Of a stretch of DNA of 64,000 nt, positions 1 to 8,472 are shown piece by piece (position 1 is the stretch's first letter; each line of letters starts with the position of its first letter). The translations under genes and the position numbers were made by a program. This DNA is from Chthonomonas sp. GTDB taxonomy: Bacteria > Armatimonadota > Fimbriimonadia > Fimbriimonadales > Fimbriimonadaceae. The stretch is taken from assembly GCA_016788585.1 (NCBI GenBank), contig JAEURP010000018.1, forward strand, positions 1 to 64,000. Direction: 5' to 3'. The notes below the pieces were generated by a model that had not been told where the DNA came from, ran no database searches, and saw only the letters and a list, made by a program, of their open reading frames with translations.

Positions 1-1
1 C

Positions 2-172
2 TCCGGCGCGTTCGAACTCTCGATGCAAGAGGGGCGCCTCAAGATGTTCATGATGATCGAGGTCGTAAAGACGAACCAGTACATCCTCACGCTCACCGTG
101 CCGGCGAAGGCAGACATAGAGAAGGCCCGCGAGATCGCGCGTACTTCGTTCGAAGCGTTAGAAGGGAGGTGA
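2..172 (+). CDS. C-terminal fragment of an unidentified protein
   Basis: Only the last 56 codons lie in the window. The frame is open from base 2 and ends with TGA at 170-172. The fragment contains a Met-rich stretch (LKMFMMIEVV) followed by an amphipathic helix-like end (KADIEKAREIARTSFEALE). I do not recognise the family and assign no function. A set of hairpin repeats follows immediately after the stop codon. Confidence 0.55.
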   Translation, partial: SGAFELSMQEGRLKMFMMIEVVKTNQYILTLTVPAKADIEKAREIARTSFEALEGR

Positions 173-177
173 CTCGT

Positions 178-374
178 TCTCCCCTCCCAAGCTTGGGAGG
201 GGCCGGGGGAGGGTTGATGGTATGCCCACGATATTCAACTCTCACCCAACCTCTCCCGATCTCAGGAGAGGGGCTAGGGGTGAGGTGAAAAGCGGGAAAA
301 CCCCTCTCCTGTTCGAGCTTCCCTTGCTATCGCGCGGGACTCCTCGAACATCCTCTCCCACAAGGGGAGAGGAG
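178..374. repeat. cluster of three GC-rich hairpins of the CTCTCCC/GGGAGAG type
   Basis: Three inverted repeats follow one another. Bases 181-202 form a perfect 22-bp palindrome (CCCCTCCCAAGCTTGGGAGG plus GG). Bases 241-284 form an imperfect long hairpin with CTCACCC/GGGTGAG outer arms and CCTCTCC/GGAGAGG inner arms. Bases 352-372 pair CCTCTCCC with GGGAGAGG. The repeated CTCTCCC cores suggest a dispersed intergenic repeat family or terminators for the gene ending at 172. The rest of 173-464 holds the leader of pckA and no gene I can support. Confidence 0.6.
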
Positions 375-413
375 GGAATGCAGATTAGGACCCCAAAAAC
401 CTAGCGGGTATCC

Positions 414-419
414 TATACT
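414..419 (+). promoter_or_regulatory. possible -10 box of pckA
   Basis: TATACT lies 45 bases upstream of the pckA start codon, in the only non-repetitive part of the intergenic region. No convincing -35 was seen. This is a positional inference only. Confidence 0.35.
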
Positions 420-464
420 TACTCAATAACATCCCGGCGCAAGGGTGCGTCGTGACTAAAATCT

Positions 465-2003
465 ATGGCTGCTACAACTCCGAATACCACTGGCTTCAAT
501 GTCGAGGCCGCAAAGAACGTTTACCGAAATCTGACCACTCCTGAACTCATCGAGCACGCCATTAAGACCGGCGAAGGCATTCTGAGCGCAGACGGAGCCT
601 TGGTGGCCTACACCGGAAAATACACCGGCCGCACGCCGAAAGATAAGCGAACCGTGCGCGAGCCGAGCAGCGAAGCCAATATCTGGTGGGAAAACAACAC
701 CGCCATGGACGAGGCCGAATACGCCGCCCTTCGCGAGAAGGCGCAGGCCGCCCTCAACACCAAAGAAAGGCTCTATGTGGTGGATGCCTTTGGCGGCGCG
801 GATCCCGAGCACCGCATCAGCGTGCGCGTGATTACCGAGAACGCCTACCACGCGCAGTTTATCAAGACGATGCTGATTCGGCCTTCTTCTTCTGAGTTGG
901 CTGGGTTCATGCCGGAGTGGACGATCGTGAACTTGTCGCGCGAGTCTTATGTTCGCGACGTGAATGGCGAAAGCCGCGACGCCGTGATCGCGCTGAACTT
1001 CGCCGCAAAGGAAGTGCTGATCTTCGGCACGATGTATGCCGGCGAGATGAAGAAGTCGGTCTTTACGATTCTCAACTACCTGCTGCCGCTGAAGGGCGTG
1101 ATGAGCATGCACTGCTCGGCGAACATCGGCAAGGGCGGCGATACGGCTCTGTTCTTTGGCCTTAGCGGGACCGGCAAGACGACGCTTTCGGCTGATCCTG
1201 ATCGGTTCTTGATCGGCGACGACGAGCACGGCTGGACCGACAAGGGCGTTTTCAACTTCGAAGGCGGCTGCTACGCGAAGACGATCAAGCTGAGCAAGGA
1301 AGGCGAGCCCGAGATTTGGAACGCGATTCGCTACGGCTCGGTGCTGGAGAACGTGGTTCTCGACGATCGCCGCGTGCCGAATTACGACGATGTTTCTTTG
1401 ACTGAGAACACGCGCTGCGCGTATCCGCTGGAGTACATCGAAGGCGCGGTTTCGCCAAGCGTTGGCGGCCATCCGAAGAACATTTTCTTCTTGACCTGCG
1501 ACGCGTATGGCGTTCTGCCTCCGATCAGCAAATTGACCCCCGAGCAGGCGATGGAGCACTTCTTGAACGGTTACACCGCGAAGGTCGCGGGCACCGAGGC
1601 CGGCGTGACGGAGCCACAGCTCACGTTTAGCACCTGCTTTGGCGCACCGTTCTTGCCTCTGCATCCTTCCAAGTACGCCACGCTGCTCGCTTCGAAAATG
1701 AAGGAGCACGGCGCGAATGTTTGGCTGGTGAACACCGGTTGGACGGGCGGCGGGTATGGCGTTGGCCATCGCATGAGCCTCAAGCACACGCGCGCTCTCT
1801 TGAACGCGGCGCTTTCGGGTTCGCTGGCCGCGGGTTCGTTCGAGACCGACCCGATCTTTGGTCTTGCGATTCCGACGGCTTGCGAAGGCGTTCCTTCGGA
1901 GATTCTAAATCCGCGCAACACCTGGGCCGACAAAGGCGCTTACGACGCGGCGGCGACGAAGCTCAAGGGCCTCTTCGACGAAAACTCGAGGAAGTTTCAG
2001 TAA
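465..2003 (+). CDS. pckA: phosphoenolpyruvate carboxykinase (ATP)
   Basis: This gluconeogenic cytosolic enzyme converts oxaloacetate and ATP to phosphoenolpyruvate, CO2 and ADP. The 512-residue protein is close to the usual 520-540. It contains the substrate-binding [10 protein letters not shown] region (about 53-62), the kinase-1a P-loop [13 protein letters not shown] (232-244), the kinase-2 motif LIGDDEHGW (249-257) and the ENTRCAYPL segment (314-322). The P-loop type and length mark it as the ATP-dependent rather than the GTP-dependent family. The ATG at 465 is followed directly by the conserved N-terminus. It appears monocistronic, with hairpin repeats upstream and convergent genes downstream. 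A long reverse-strand open frame lies under it and is treated as a shadow. Confidence 0.97.
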   Translation: MAATTPNTTGFNVEAAKNVYRNLTTPELIEHAIKTGEGILSADGALVAYTGKYTGRTPKDKRTVREPSSEANIWWENNTAMDEAEYAALREKAQAALNTKERLYVVDAFGGADPEHRISVRVITENAYHAQFIKTMLIRPSSSELAGFMPEWTIVNLSRESYVRDVNGESRDAVIALNFAAKEVLIFGTMYAGEMKKSVFTILNYLLPLKGVMSMHCSANIGKGGDTALFFGLSGTGKTTLSADPDRFLIGDDEHGWTDKGVFNFEGGCYAKTIKLSKEGEPEIWNAIRYGSVLENVVLDDRRVPNYDDVSLTENTRCAYPLEYIEGAVSPSVGGHPKNIFFLTCDAYGVLPPISKLTPEQAMEHFLNGYTAKVAGTEAGVTEPQLTFSTCFGAPFLPLHPSKYATLLASKMKEHGANVWLVNTGWTGGGYGVGHRMSLKHTRALLNAALSGSLAAGSFETDPIFGLAIPTACEGVPSEILNPRNTWADKGAYDAAATKLKGLFDENSRKFQ

Positions 2004-2009
2004 GGTCGG

Positions 2010-2168
2010 CTACTTAGGGGCCTCGGTAGGATTGCCTTGCAGCTCGTTCTGCGATTCGCTAGTCAATTGGTCTAGTTGGTCTGGTCGGGCTGGCTCATTT
2101 GGCAGGCCCAGTCTTTCCATCGCGGCTTGGTGTAGCACTCTTTGGAAGGTTCTCATCACTGTCCACAT
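2010..2168 (-). CDS. possible small protein, 52 residues
   Basis: A short reverse-strand frame fills the gap between pckA and the cytochrome gene. It starts with ATG at 2168 (an inner ATG lies at 2156) and stops at 2010. The peptide begins MWTVMRTFQRVLHQ and is followed by a hydrophilic Gln/Glu/Pro-rich tail. TAGTAA lies five bases before the ATG, the arrangement seen at several other starts in this window. No family was recognised. The frame may be chance, or it may be a small gene at the end of the upstream reverse-strand operon. Confidence 0.3.
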   Translation of the reverse strand: MWTVMRTFQRVLHQAAMERLGLPNEPARPDQLDQLTSESQNELQGNPTEAPK

Positions 2169-2222
2169 GTCTATTACTACGAGGTGTTAACCTATTGCGG
2201 ACGCGAGGGGGGTTCGTTAGAC

Positions 2223-3725
2223 CTACTTTGGAACTGGGACGACGAGGAATGCTTCGAGCCTAGTTTCGTTCCATTTATCGCCAAAGGCGATGCTGCTCGG
2301 GCCCCGTTCTCCCGTGATGCTGTGTCCGCCGTAGGTGGCGTTAAGCGCGAGTTGCCCGACCAATGGCGAATTGGAGAAGCGGTGTGTGGGCATAAAGCTG
2401 TTTGGTGTGAATTCGCCAATGAGCCACGACTTGGTTGGACCCAACAAAGTCAACACATTTGGGCGGGGATCGCTGACCACCGTGATGCTGAGCGCATTGG
2501 TCGCTTCGGGAAGGACGACCAAGGATGTCTGTTCTACGGCACCGTCAAATGAAGGAAGCCGCCCCTTTTCGATAGGGAATCGGATTGATTTGGCTAATTG
2601 CGATTTTGCTATCGGAATTGGAATGAGATCGAATTTCAGCTTTCTGGGATCGCCAGTGCCATACAGTAGGAGCCGGACGACGGGCCTCCTACGATGCGAC
2701 TCGAAATAGGCACCTGTTGGCCGAAGCTGGTCTTGAGGTTGAGCGGCATGCACAAATTCCCAGTCGCTTGGTACCGGTTTCCAGCGTTCCCCATGGTCCA
2801 TAAAAGGCGGTGCATCTGTGGCGAGAAACGTCCAAGCCATTCGTATACTGCCTTGAGGCGCTCCGTTTATCAAGTATCCAGAGGTTTGATCGACTTGAGG
2901 CAAGGCGAGATCGACGAACCGAAAGCGACCCATCTTTGGCCAATTCAGAGTCTTGGCATGGGTTCCGGGCACGAACGCCTTTGTTTGCTTTGGTGAGGTG
3001 ACTTCCGGGTCGTCTCCGCCAGCGCCGAACTCTCGCCAGACACGGATGTTCTCCTTCTCAATCGAATTTGGCATCGGACTTGGGGCAGTAGGGCGCAGGC
3101 GATCGTAGAGTCGAACCGGTGGCATCTTTTGCCGATCGAGTACATCGAGAATCATGTGCGACCATCGGCGAACGTCGGCATGACGATCGAGCCGGAATGG
3201 GGCACCGCCTCCCGGTGCATGGCAAGGAAGACAATAGCGTCGGATCGTTGGTCGGACGTTCTTGAGATACGTCACAGGACTGCCTGCCTTTTCGATCATC
3301 GGATCGGGAATAGTGCAACCTTGTGGGTCTGATCTTGCTGGTTGCATCGGTTTGCTGGACACAGCAGCGGCATAAGCTTCGGCCAGTAAAAAGCGGCTAT
3401 CGGGCTCTGCCGCTTCGCCCACGCCGCCAACAAACACCGTGTCATTGCCGCGACGGACTACCGTTGAAGGGAAGCGGTCGAGAGCAAACCTAAAAGCAAG
3501 GTCCCCCCCTTTGAGAGGTTGGATTATTCCCTTCAGTCGAAATTTCTTGGCGTAGGCCCTTGACGCCGGCTCGTCGTCGACTGGAAACCACCAAATGACA
3601 CTTGCTGCTGGGTGAGCCGCTTGCCACGCTGCCACTTTTGTGACCCAACGTTGGGCGACGGGGCAATCGGTGCTCCAAATGAGGTCAACGGTTACCGGCG
3701 GCGGCGCGAGGAGAGGAAGGAGCAT
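2223..3725 (-). CDS. redoxin-like/cytochrome c fusion protein
   Basis: A 500-residue protein. Residues 1-120 resemble a thioredoxin/redoxin fold but keep a single Cys in the active-site position (STDCPVAQRW, C21), so classical disulfide exchange is doubtful. Residues 150-240 form a cytochrome c domain with heme site CLPCH (165-169) and a downstream KMPP (200-203) that can supply the Met ligand. The rest is beta-rich and unassigned. The same order (redoxin, c-heme, C-terminal oxidase-like part) occurs in exported proteins of other environmental bacteria. A periplasmic redox role is inferred. The start codon overlaps the stop of the upstream gene as TGATG, which indicates translational coupling. 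No strong signal peptide is visible from this start, although the first residues (MLLPLLAPPP) are hydrophobic. Confidence 0.7.
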   Translation of the reverse strand: MLLPLLAPPPVTVDLIWSTDCPVAQRWVTKVAAWQAAHPAASVIWWFPVDDEPASRAYAKKFRLKGIIQPLKGGDLAFRFALDRFPSTVVRRGNDTVFVGGVGEAAEPDSRFLLAEAYAAAVSSKPMQPARSDPQGCTIPDPMIEKAGSPVTYLKNVRPTIRRYCLPCHAPGGGAPFRLDRHADVRRWSHMILDVLDRQKMPPVRLYDRLRPTAPSPMPNSIEKENIRVWREFGAGGDDPEVTSPKQTKAFVPGTHAKTLNWPKMGRFRFVDLALPQVDQTSGYLINGAPQGSIRMAWTFLATDAPPFMDHGERWKPVPSDWEFVHAAQPQDQLRPTGAYFESHRRRPVVRLLLYGTGDPRKLKFDLIPIPIAKSQLAKSIRFPIEKGRLPSFDGAVEQTSLVVLPEATNALSITVVSDPRPNVLTLLGPTKSWLIGEFTPNSFMPTHRFSNSPLVGQLALNATYGGHSITGERGPSSIAFGDKWNETRLEAFLVVPVPK

Positions 3726-4282
3726 CAGGCCAGGCGGCGATACATACGCAGGTTGGTGTTGACTCGGATTGGGATCGCCTTTTCAGCCGCGGTGACATCG
3801 CTCCAAAAGGCAAGGGAATCAAGGCGGCTCGGCGTGATGAGACTGCGCCCCACGTATGCGCCGAGGAAGCCATTGATTTGCCAAAGCGAGTCCATGATGT
3901 ACTTGGACTCTTCGAGCTCATCGGAGACATGTCCGGGTGCGGCGAAGTAGTGGTTGGTGCTGCAATAGCCGTCGATAGGAACATCTTCGTGCGTTGCGCC
4001 TTGGTGGTGAATGATCTCGAACCGGTCGATATCCTCCGGTGCGTCGCCCTCCTCGACAAAGTCTTCGAATGCGTTGGACATGATGAAGGCGTTCTCGCTG
4101 GCGTTGAGGGTCTCAAGGTCATCGAACTCGCTGATCGCCATGACGCGCGTGCCGAACACGCGCTTCCAAAAGGTGACCTTGGCGGGGCCTGTCGCGGTGC
4201 GCATGTTAGCGTAGAATTCGTTGAGCAACTCAGGCGTGTCGTCGTGAAGCTGGTGAACGGAGAAGTTGAGAATGCCGGGCAC
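3725..4282 (-). CDS. conserved hypothetical protein, tandem dimeric alpha/beta-barrel (ABM-like)
   Basis: 185 residues with a GTG start at 4282. An upstream ATG at 4287 is in another frame. The sequence looks like two ferredoxin-like alpha/beta-barrel units: residues 1-90 with FYANMRTATGP, WKRVFGTRVMAISEFDD and ENAFIMSNAFEDF, and residues 105-185 with TNHYFAAPGHVSDELEESKY and LAFWSDVTAAEKAIP. This layout is typical of antibiotic-biosynthesis-monooxygenase or stress-responsive barrel proteins, but no catalytic signature was recognised, so the assignment is inference. It is the first gene of a two-gene operon with the redoxin/cytochrome c gene (one-base overlap) and is divergent from pheS. Confidence 0.6.
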   Translation of the reverse strand: MPGILNFSVHQLHDDTPELLNEFYANMRTATGPAKVTFWKRVFGTRVMAISEFDDLETLNASENAFIMSNAFEDFVEEGDAPEDIDRFEIIHHQGATHEDVPIDGYCSTNHYFAAPGHVSDELEESKYIMDSLWQINGFLGAYVGRSLITPSRLDSLAFWSDVTAAEKAIPIRVNTNLRMYRRLA

Positions 4283-4345
4283 GCCATTATTCTGGCATAG
4301 GCCCCGGTTGCTAATTACATCGGCGTTAGTTCATTCTTAGGGTAG

Positions 4346-5353
4346 ATGTCCACGACCCTAGATGCAATCGGAACGATTGAAGAGCGCGCAATGTCAGCTT
4401 TAGCCCAGGCTACGGGCACGGCGGCACTCAAAGAGGTCGAGGCAGCGTTTCTGGGGAAAAAAGGTGAGCTTTCTCTGCTCATGGGTGAACTGGGCGAGAT
4501 CCCTAATGAAGCGAGGCCAGCCTTCGGCAAGGCAGTGAATGAGGCCAAGAGCCGTGTTCAAGCGGCGCTTGATGAGAAGTTTGCTGCCGCGAAGGGCGGG
4601 GAGAGGGCTAAGCAGTTCGAGCGCGAGCGCATTGACATTTCGATGCCGGGTCGTCGGGCCACGGCTGGGCGCGAGCATATTCTGCAACTCACGACAAACA
4701 AGATCAAGGAGTTCTTTGTTGGCCTTGGTTTCGAATATCGCGAGAGTCCCGAGCTTGAGAAGTTCGAGTACAACTTTACTGCGCTAAATTATCCAGAAGA
4801 TCACCCAGCCATGGATGAGCAGGATACGTTCTACGTGACGGACGATGTGCTGTTGCGAACGCAGGCGACGTCGCTGCAGGGTCATGTGTTTGAAGATCGG
4901 AAGCCGCCGCTTCGCGTTTTCACGGTCAGTCGGACCTTCCGCAATGAAGCCGTCGACCGGACGCATAGCCACACCTTTCATCAAGTCGATGCCTTTATGA
5001 TCGATGAGGGGATTTCGATGGCGCATCTCAAGGGCACTCTCAACGCTTTTGCCAGCGCGATGTTTGGCGGCGAGGCCAAGGTGCGCTTCCGCCCCGACTT
5101 CTTCCCCTTTGTCGAGCCCGGCGTGGACTACGCGATCTCCACGCCAAAGTTGTTTGGCGGCAAATGGGTCGAACTAGGCGGGGCCGGGATGATTCACCCG
5201 AACATCCTGCGTCGGTACGGTATTGATACCGAGCGGTACACCGGCTGGGCGTTCGGGCTCGGCGTGGAGCGCATTCCGATGATGGCGACAGGGATTGATG
5301 ACCTGAGGAACTTCCTTGAGAACGACCTTCGGTTCTTGGACCAGTTTGCCTAG
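4346..5353 (+). CDS. pheS: phenylalanine-tRNA ligase alpha subunit
   Basis: Catalytic subunit of the alpha2-beta2 class II synthetase that charges tRNA-Phe in the cytosol. The 335 residues match the usual length. An N-terminal coiled-coil tRNA-binding arm (about 1-90) is followed by the catalytic domain with motif 2 (FRNEAVDRTHSHTFHQ, about 197-212) and motif 3 (GWAFGLGVERI, about 301-311). The ATG at 4346 has no clear Shine-Dalgarno. pheT, normally immediately downstream, is absent: the next gene is livG on the other strand, with a single base between the two stop codons. The beta subunit must therefore be encoded elsewhere. Confidence 0.97.
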   Translation: MSTTLDAIGTIEERAMSALAQATGTAALKEVEAAFLGKKGELSLLMGELGEIPNEARPAFGKAVNEAKSRVQAALDEKFAAAKGGERAKQFERERIDISMPGRRATAGREHILQLTTNKIKEFFVGLGFEYRESPELEKFEYNFTALNYPEDHPAMDEQDTFYVTDDVLLRTQATSLQGHVFEDRKPPLRVFTVSRTFRNEAVDRTHSHTFHQVDAFMIDEGISMAHLKGTLNAFASAMFGGEAKVRFRPDFFPFVEPGVDYAISTPKLFGGKWVELGGAGMIHPNILRRYGIDTERYTGWAFGLGVERIPMMATGIDDLRNFLENDLRFLDQFA

Positions 5354-5354
5354 T

Positions 5355-6125
5355 TTAGCAGGCCTCGCCGAGGTAGGCCTTGATGACCTCTGGATGGTTG
5401 CGGATTTCGGCGGGGACGCCGCGGGCGATTTCTTCGCCGTGGTCGAGCACCACCATACGCTCGCAGAGGTTCATTACGAACTTCATGTCGTGCTCGATGA
5501 GGAGCACGGTTTTGCCAAAGTCGTCTCGGAGCTTGCGCACCGTGTTCATGAGGTCCTCGCTCTCTTGAGGGTTCATGCCGGCGGCGGGCTCGTCGAGGAG
5601 GAGTAGGTCGGGTTGAGTCGCCATCGCGCGGGCGATTTCGAGGCGGCGCTGCTTGCCGTACGGAAGGTCTGATGAGCGACCGTGGGCTTCGTCGGCGAGA
5701 TCCATAACCTCAAGCAAAGCCATTGCGTTTTCTCGAAGCCGTTCTGTCTCCTTGATTGCTCCCGGCATGTAGCCGAGCGACGAAAAGATGTTCGTGCGGT
5801 TGCGCAGGAAGCCCCCGATTACGACATTCTCGAGCACGCTGAGCGCTCCGAACAGGCGGATGTTTTGGAAGGTACGGGCGATTCCGAGCTTGGCGACTTT
5901 GAAAGGGGGGATGCCATTGATTCGCTGGCCCTTGAAGATGATGTCGCCGCCGGTCGGTTTGTAGACACCGGTGACCATGTTGAAGCAGGTCGTTTTCCCG
6001 GCGCCGTTCGGGCCAATAAGTCCGAAGAGTTCGCCTTTCTGAATCTCGAATGAGACGTTATCCACGGCGACGAGGCCACCGAATTGGATCGTCGCATTGC
6101 GAAGCTCGAGAATGGGTTCGCTCAT
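5355..6125 (-). CDS. livG: branched-chain amino acid ABC transporter ATP-binding protein LivG
   Basis: 256 residues, a single nucleotide-binding domain. It has Walker A GPNGAGKTT (38-46), Q-loop TFQ (85-87), signature YGKQRRLEIARA (156-167), Walker B LLLLDEP (174-180) and switch His in LIEHD. The PYGKQRRLEIARA form and the family-typical C-terminal end identify LivG rather than LivF. Its ATG overlaps the livM stop (ATGA), so it is translated as the last gene of livK-livH-livM-livG. A second ATPase (LivF) would be expected next but is not here. Confidence 0.93.
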   Translation of the reverse strand: MSEPILELRNATIQFGGLVAVDNVSFEIQKGELFGLIGPNGAGKTTCFNMVTGVYKPTGGDIIFKGQRINGIPPFKVAKLGIARTFQNIRLFGALSVLENVVIGGFLRNRTNIFSSLGYMPGAIKETERLRENAMALLEVMDLADEAHGRSSDLPYGKQRRLEIARAMATQPDLLLLDEPAAGMNPQESEDLMNTVRKLRDDFGKTVLLIEHDMKFVMNLCERMVVLDHGEEIARGVPAEIRNHPEVIKAYLGEAC

Positions 6126-7294
6126 GCTTGCGCCCTCTTGAAGATTGACCCCAGGCCGAATTCGCGATGGCCGAAGATGCCCTGCGGGCGGAGAAGCATC
6201 ATGATTACCAGTACGGCCGAGAAGATCACCATGCGAAGTTCTGCGCTAGGAATCGTACGATTTGCCAATGCAGGAAGGAAATTTGCCAAGATCGAAACGA
6301 TTACTCCGCCAACTGCGGCGATCCCAAAGCCCATGTAGGTTTTCGGAGTTAGGAAGTCGCGCCCGAGCTTCTTCTGGTCTAAGGCAAGGCGGATGGTGCC
6401 TACAAGTAGGGCTACACCAGCTAGGGTCCCTAGGACAGCGTTAAGCGGCATCGGTGGAGCATCTCGCAGGAACTCGGGAAGCGTAAAAAGTGCAAGTGCA
6501 GCAATGATAGAACCAGTTATTGAGCCCGTTCCGCCGAGGACTACCATCGTGAGGATGATGAATGAAACGTCCATCGTGAACGAGTTGACATTGATGAATC
6601 CTTCGTTGAAAGTGAGCAAGGCGCCGGCTGCACCGGCAAACGCCGATCCGAGGACAAATGCCGCAACCTTTACCCGCGTAACGTTGACGCCCATTGCGCC
6701 GCTGGCAACTTCGTCTTCTCGCACCGAAAGAAACGAGAGTCCATGAGCCGTTTGGAGCAGGTTACGGCATGCCCCAATGCACAGGAAAGCGAGCATCCAG
6801 ACGTAAGGAACCACGAAGGCCTTTGGCGAATTGATTCCGTACGAACCCCCGAGTTGAGGAGTGTTCTGAATGATGATCCGTAAAATCTCGCCAAACCCCA
6901 AAGTTACGATCGCAAGATAGTCGCCACGAAGCCGAAGGGAGGGTAGGCCAATGAGGAATCCCGCAATGCCCGAAGTTACTATTGCGATGCCCACGGCCGC
7001 AAGGACCCAGGGAATTGGGGTGCCTAGGTTGTTGATGGTTCCTCTGGCCAAGAGCTGCGATGCGAGGAACGCTGCCGTGTAAGAGCCGACCTGATAGAAG
7101 GCGGCATGCCCGATCGAGAACTGACCGGTGATGCCATTAATCAGGTTTAGGCTGACGGCTAAGGTGACATAGAGTCCAGCCAAGGCAATGAGTCGAGAAA
7201 CGGTGCCACTCGATCCTTGGGCGACCATTCCGATGCCGTAAGACACAAGAACGGCCAACAAAATTGAACCCACCCGGATGGCCCAGAACTTCAT
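6122..7294 (-). CDS. livM: branched-chain amino acid ABC transporter permease LivM
   Basis: 390 residues with about nine to ten hydrophobic segments. The LivM hallmark regions are present: the N-terminal LNLINGITGQFSIGHAAF stretch (about 49-66), GLPSLRLRGDYLAIVTLGFGE (about 115-135) and the cytoplasmic EAA-like loop around SVREDEVASGAMGVNV. The C-terminus contains the usual RPQGIFG. It forms the inner-membrane channel together with LivH. The start codon overlaps the livH stop by four bases (ATGA) and its own stop overlaps the livG start, so the three genes are strictly co-translated. It is slightly longer than many LivM because of an extra hydrophobic region near residues 315-350. Confidence 0.93.
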   Translation of the reverse strand: MKFWAIRVGSILLAVLVSYGIGMVAQGSSGTVSRLIALAGLYVTLAVSLNLINGITGQFSIGHAAFYQVGSYTAAFLASQLLARGTINNLGTPIPWVLAAVGIAIVTSGIAGFLIGLPSLRLRGDYLAIVTLGFGEILRIIIQNTPQLGGSYGINSPKAFVVPYVWMLAFLCIGACRNLLQTAHGLSFLSVREDEVASGAMGVNVTRVKVAAFVLGSAFAGAAGALLTFNEGFINVNSFTMDVSFIILTMVVLGGTGSITGSIIAALALFTLPEFLRDAPPMPLNAVLGTLAGVALLVGTIRLALDQKKLGRDFLTPKTYMGFGIAAVGGVIVSILANFLPALANRTIPSAELRMVIFSAVLVIMMLLRPQGIFGHREFGLGSIFKRAQA

Positions 7295-8472
7295 ACTTTC
7301 TCCACCTTGGCCGAGCCGAGCAGCCCACCTGGCTTAACAAGAAGCACCAGGATTAAGATCACAAAAGCAATGGCGTCTTTATATTGGGATCCGCCGGCCC
7401 AAACCACCATGGTTTCAGCGACGCCAATGAGGAGCCCACCAAGCACGGCCCCTGGGATATTTCCGATTCCGCCAAGGACGGCGGCAACAAACGCCTTCAC
7501 ACCCCACGGCACGCCAACAAAGCTTGTAAGTTGAGTTCCGAGGAACGTCGCGCACATCATCGCGCCGGCACCGGCAAGGGAAGAGCCGATGATGAACGTG
7601 ATAGTCACAATCTTATCGACATTAATCCCCATCAGAGAGGCTGAATCGAAATCGTGGGCAACTGCACGCATTTGGCGACCAGTTTTGGTGAACATGACCA
7701 AATAAGTCAGCAATCCCATGAGGGCAAGCGTCGCAAGGAACATGATGCCTTGTCCATAAGGAATGTTGAGAGACATTCCACTTGCCAGGTACTTATTCTC
7801 GGCATCCCGTGTCGCCTGGGCCGCCGATTGGCTGGCAGATCGAATCTGTTTGCCCTCATCACTCAAATCGAATTCACTACTGACTCCCTCTTGCTTGATC
7901 CTTTGCTCAAGAGTCGCCTTTGCCGCGGCTTCGGCCTCCTTCGCCTTGGCAAACGCCGCGTTAAGTTCGCCGTCCCTGGGTTTGAGCGGGATGGAAAGGT
8001 TGCCATCGTACGGATTAACCTGCTCGAGAATCGACCTTGGCGGTGAAACTGGCAAGACAAGTGCTCCACCATATTGCAGGAGCATTGAAACGCCAATCGC
8101 GGTGATCAGCGAGGCAATGCGAGGCTGCTTTCTCATCGGGCGGTAGGCAAATCGCTCGATCAAGACGCCGAGAAATCCACAAACCACCATAGCGGTGATG
8201 AGCATTAGAATCAAAATCCCAGGATTGGTGGCACGAGTAAGGCCCGATGCGCCTTGAAAGTAGCCCATTTGCCAAGAGACAAAGAGGGCGGTATAGGCAC
8301 CAATCATAAATACCTCGCCGTGGGCGAAGTTAATCAGTTTCAGAACGCCATAAACCATCGTGTACCCGAGCGCAACCAATGCGTAGATGGCCCCGAACAT
8401 GAGGCCATTTAACAATTGTTGAGGCAGGGCTGTGGCGTCCAGCCCTGCCGTAAGGCTCAGGGGATCAATCAC
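7291..8472 (-). CDS. livH: branched-chain amino acid ABC transporter permease LivH with an inserted hydrophilic segment
   Basis: The N-terminal part (LNGLMFGAIYALVALGYTMV, YGVLKLINFAHGEVFMIGAY) and C-terminal part (DFDSASLMGINVDKIV, GGIGNIPGAVLGGLLIG) are typical LivH. At 393 residues, however, it is about 90 longer than usual. The excess is a charged Ala/Glu/Lys-rich, probably helical segment at about 155-233, placed between transmembrane segments on the predicted outer side. It could be a docking arm for the binding protein or for the cell envelope. The GTG start overlaps the livK stop (GTGA). Confidence 0.9.
   Translation of the reverse strand: MIDPLSLTAGLDATALPQQLLNGLMFGAIYALVALGYTMVYGVLKLINFAHGEVFMIGAYTALFVSWQMGYFQGASGLTRATNPGILILMLITAMVVCGFLGVLIERFAYRPMRKQPRIASLITAIGVSMLLQYGGALVLPVSPPRSILEQVNPYDGNLSIPLKPRDGELNAAFAKAKEAEAAAKATLEQRIKQEGVSSEFDLSDEGKQIRSASQSAAQATRDAENKYLASGMSLNIPYGQGIMFLATLALMGLLTYLVMFTKTGRQMRAVAHDFDSASLMGINVDKIVTITFIIGSSLAGAGAMMCATFLGTQLTSFVGVPWGVKAFVAAVLGGIGNIPGAVLGGLLIGVAETMVVWAGGSQYKDAIAFVILILVLLVKPGGLLGSAKVEKV

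Noticed and set aside
222-404. Open frame of 60 codons on the plus strand
   Set aside because: It lies entirely across the hairpin repeats, and its Pro/Ser/Arg-rich translation follows from the repeats.
456-1787. 443-codon reverse-strand frame
   Set aside because: It is antisense to pckA. The length reflects codon bias of the real gene, and the translation has no recognisable domain.
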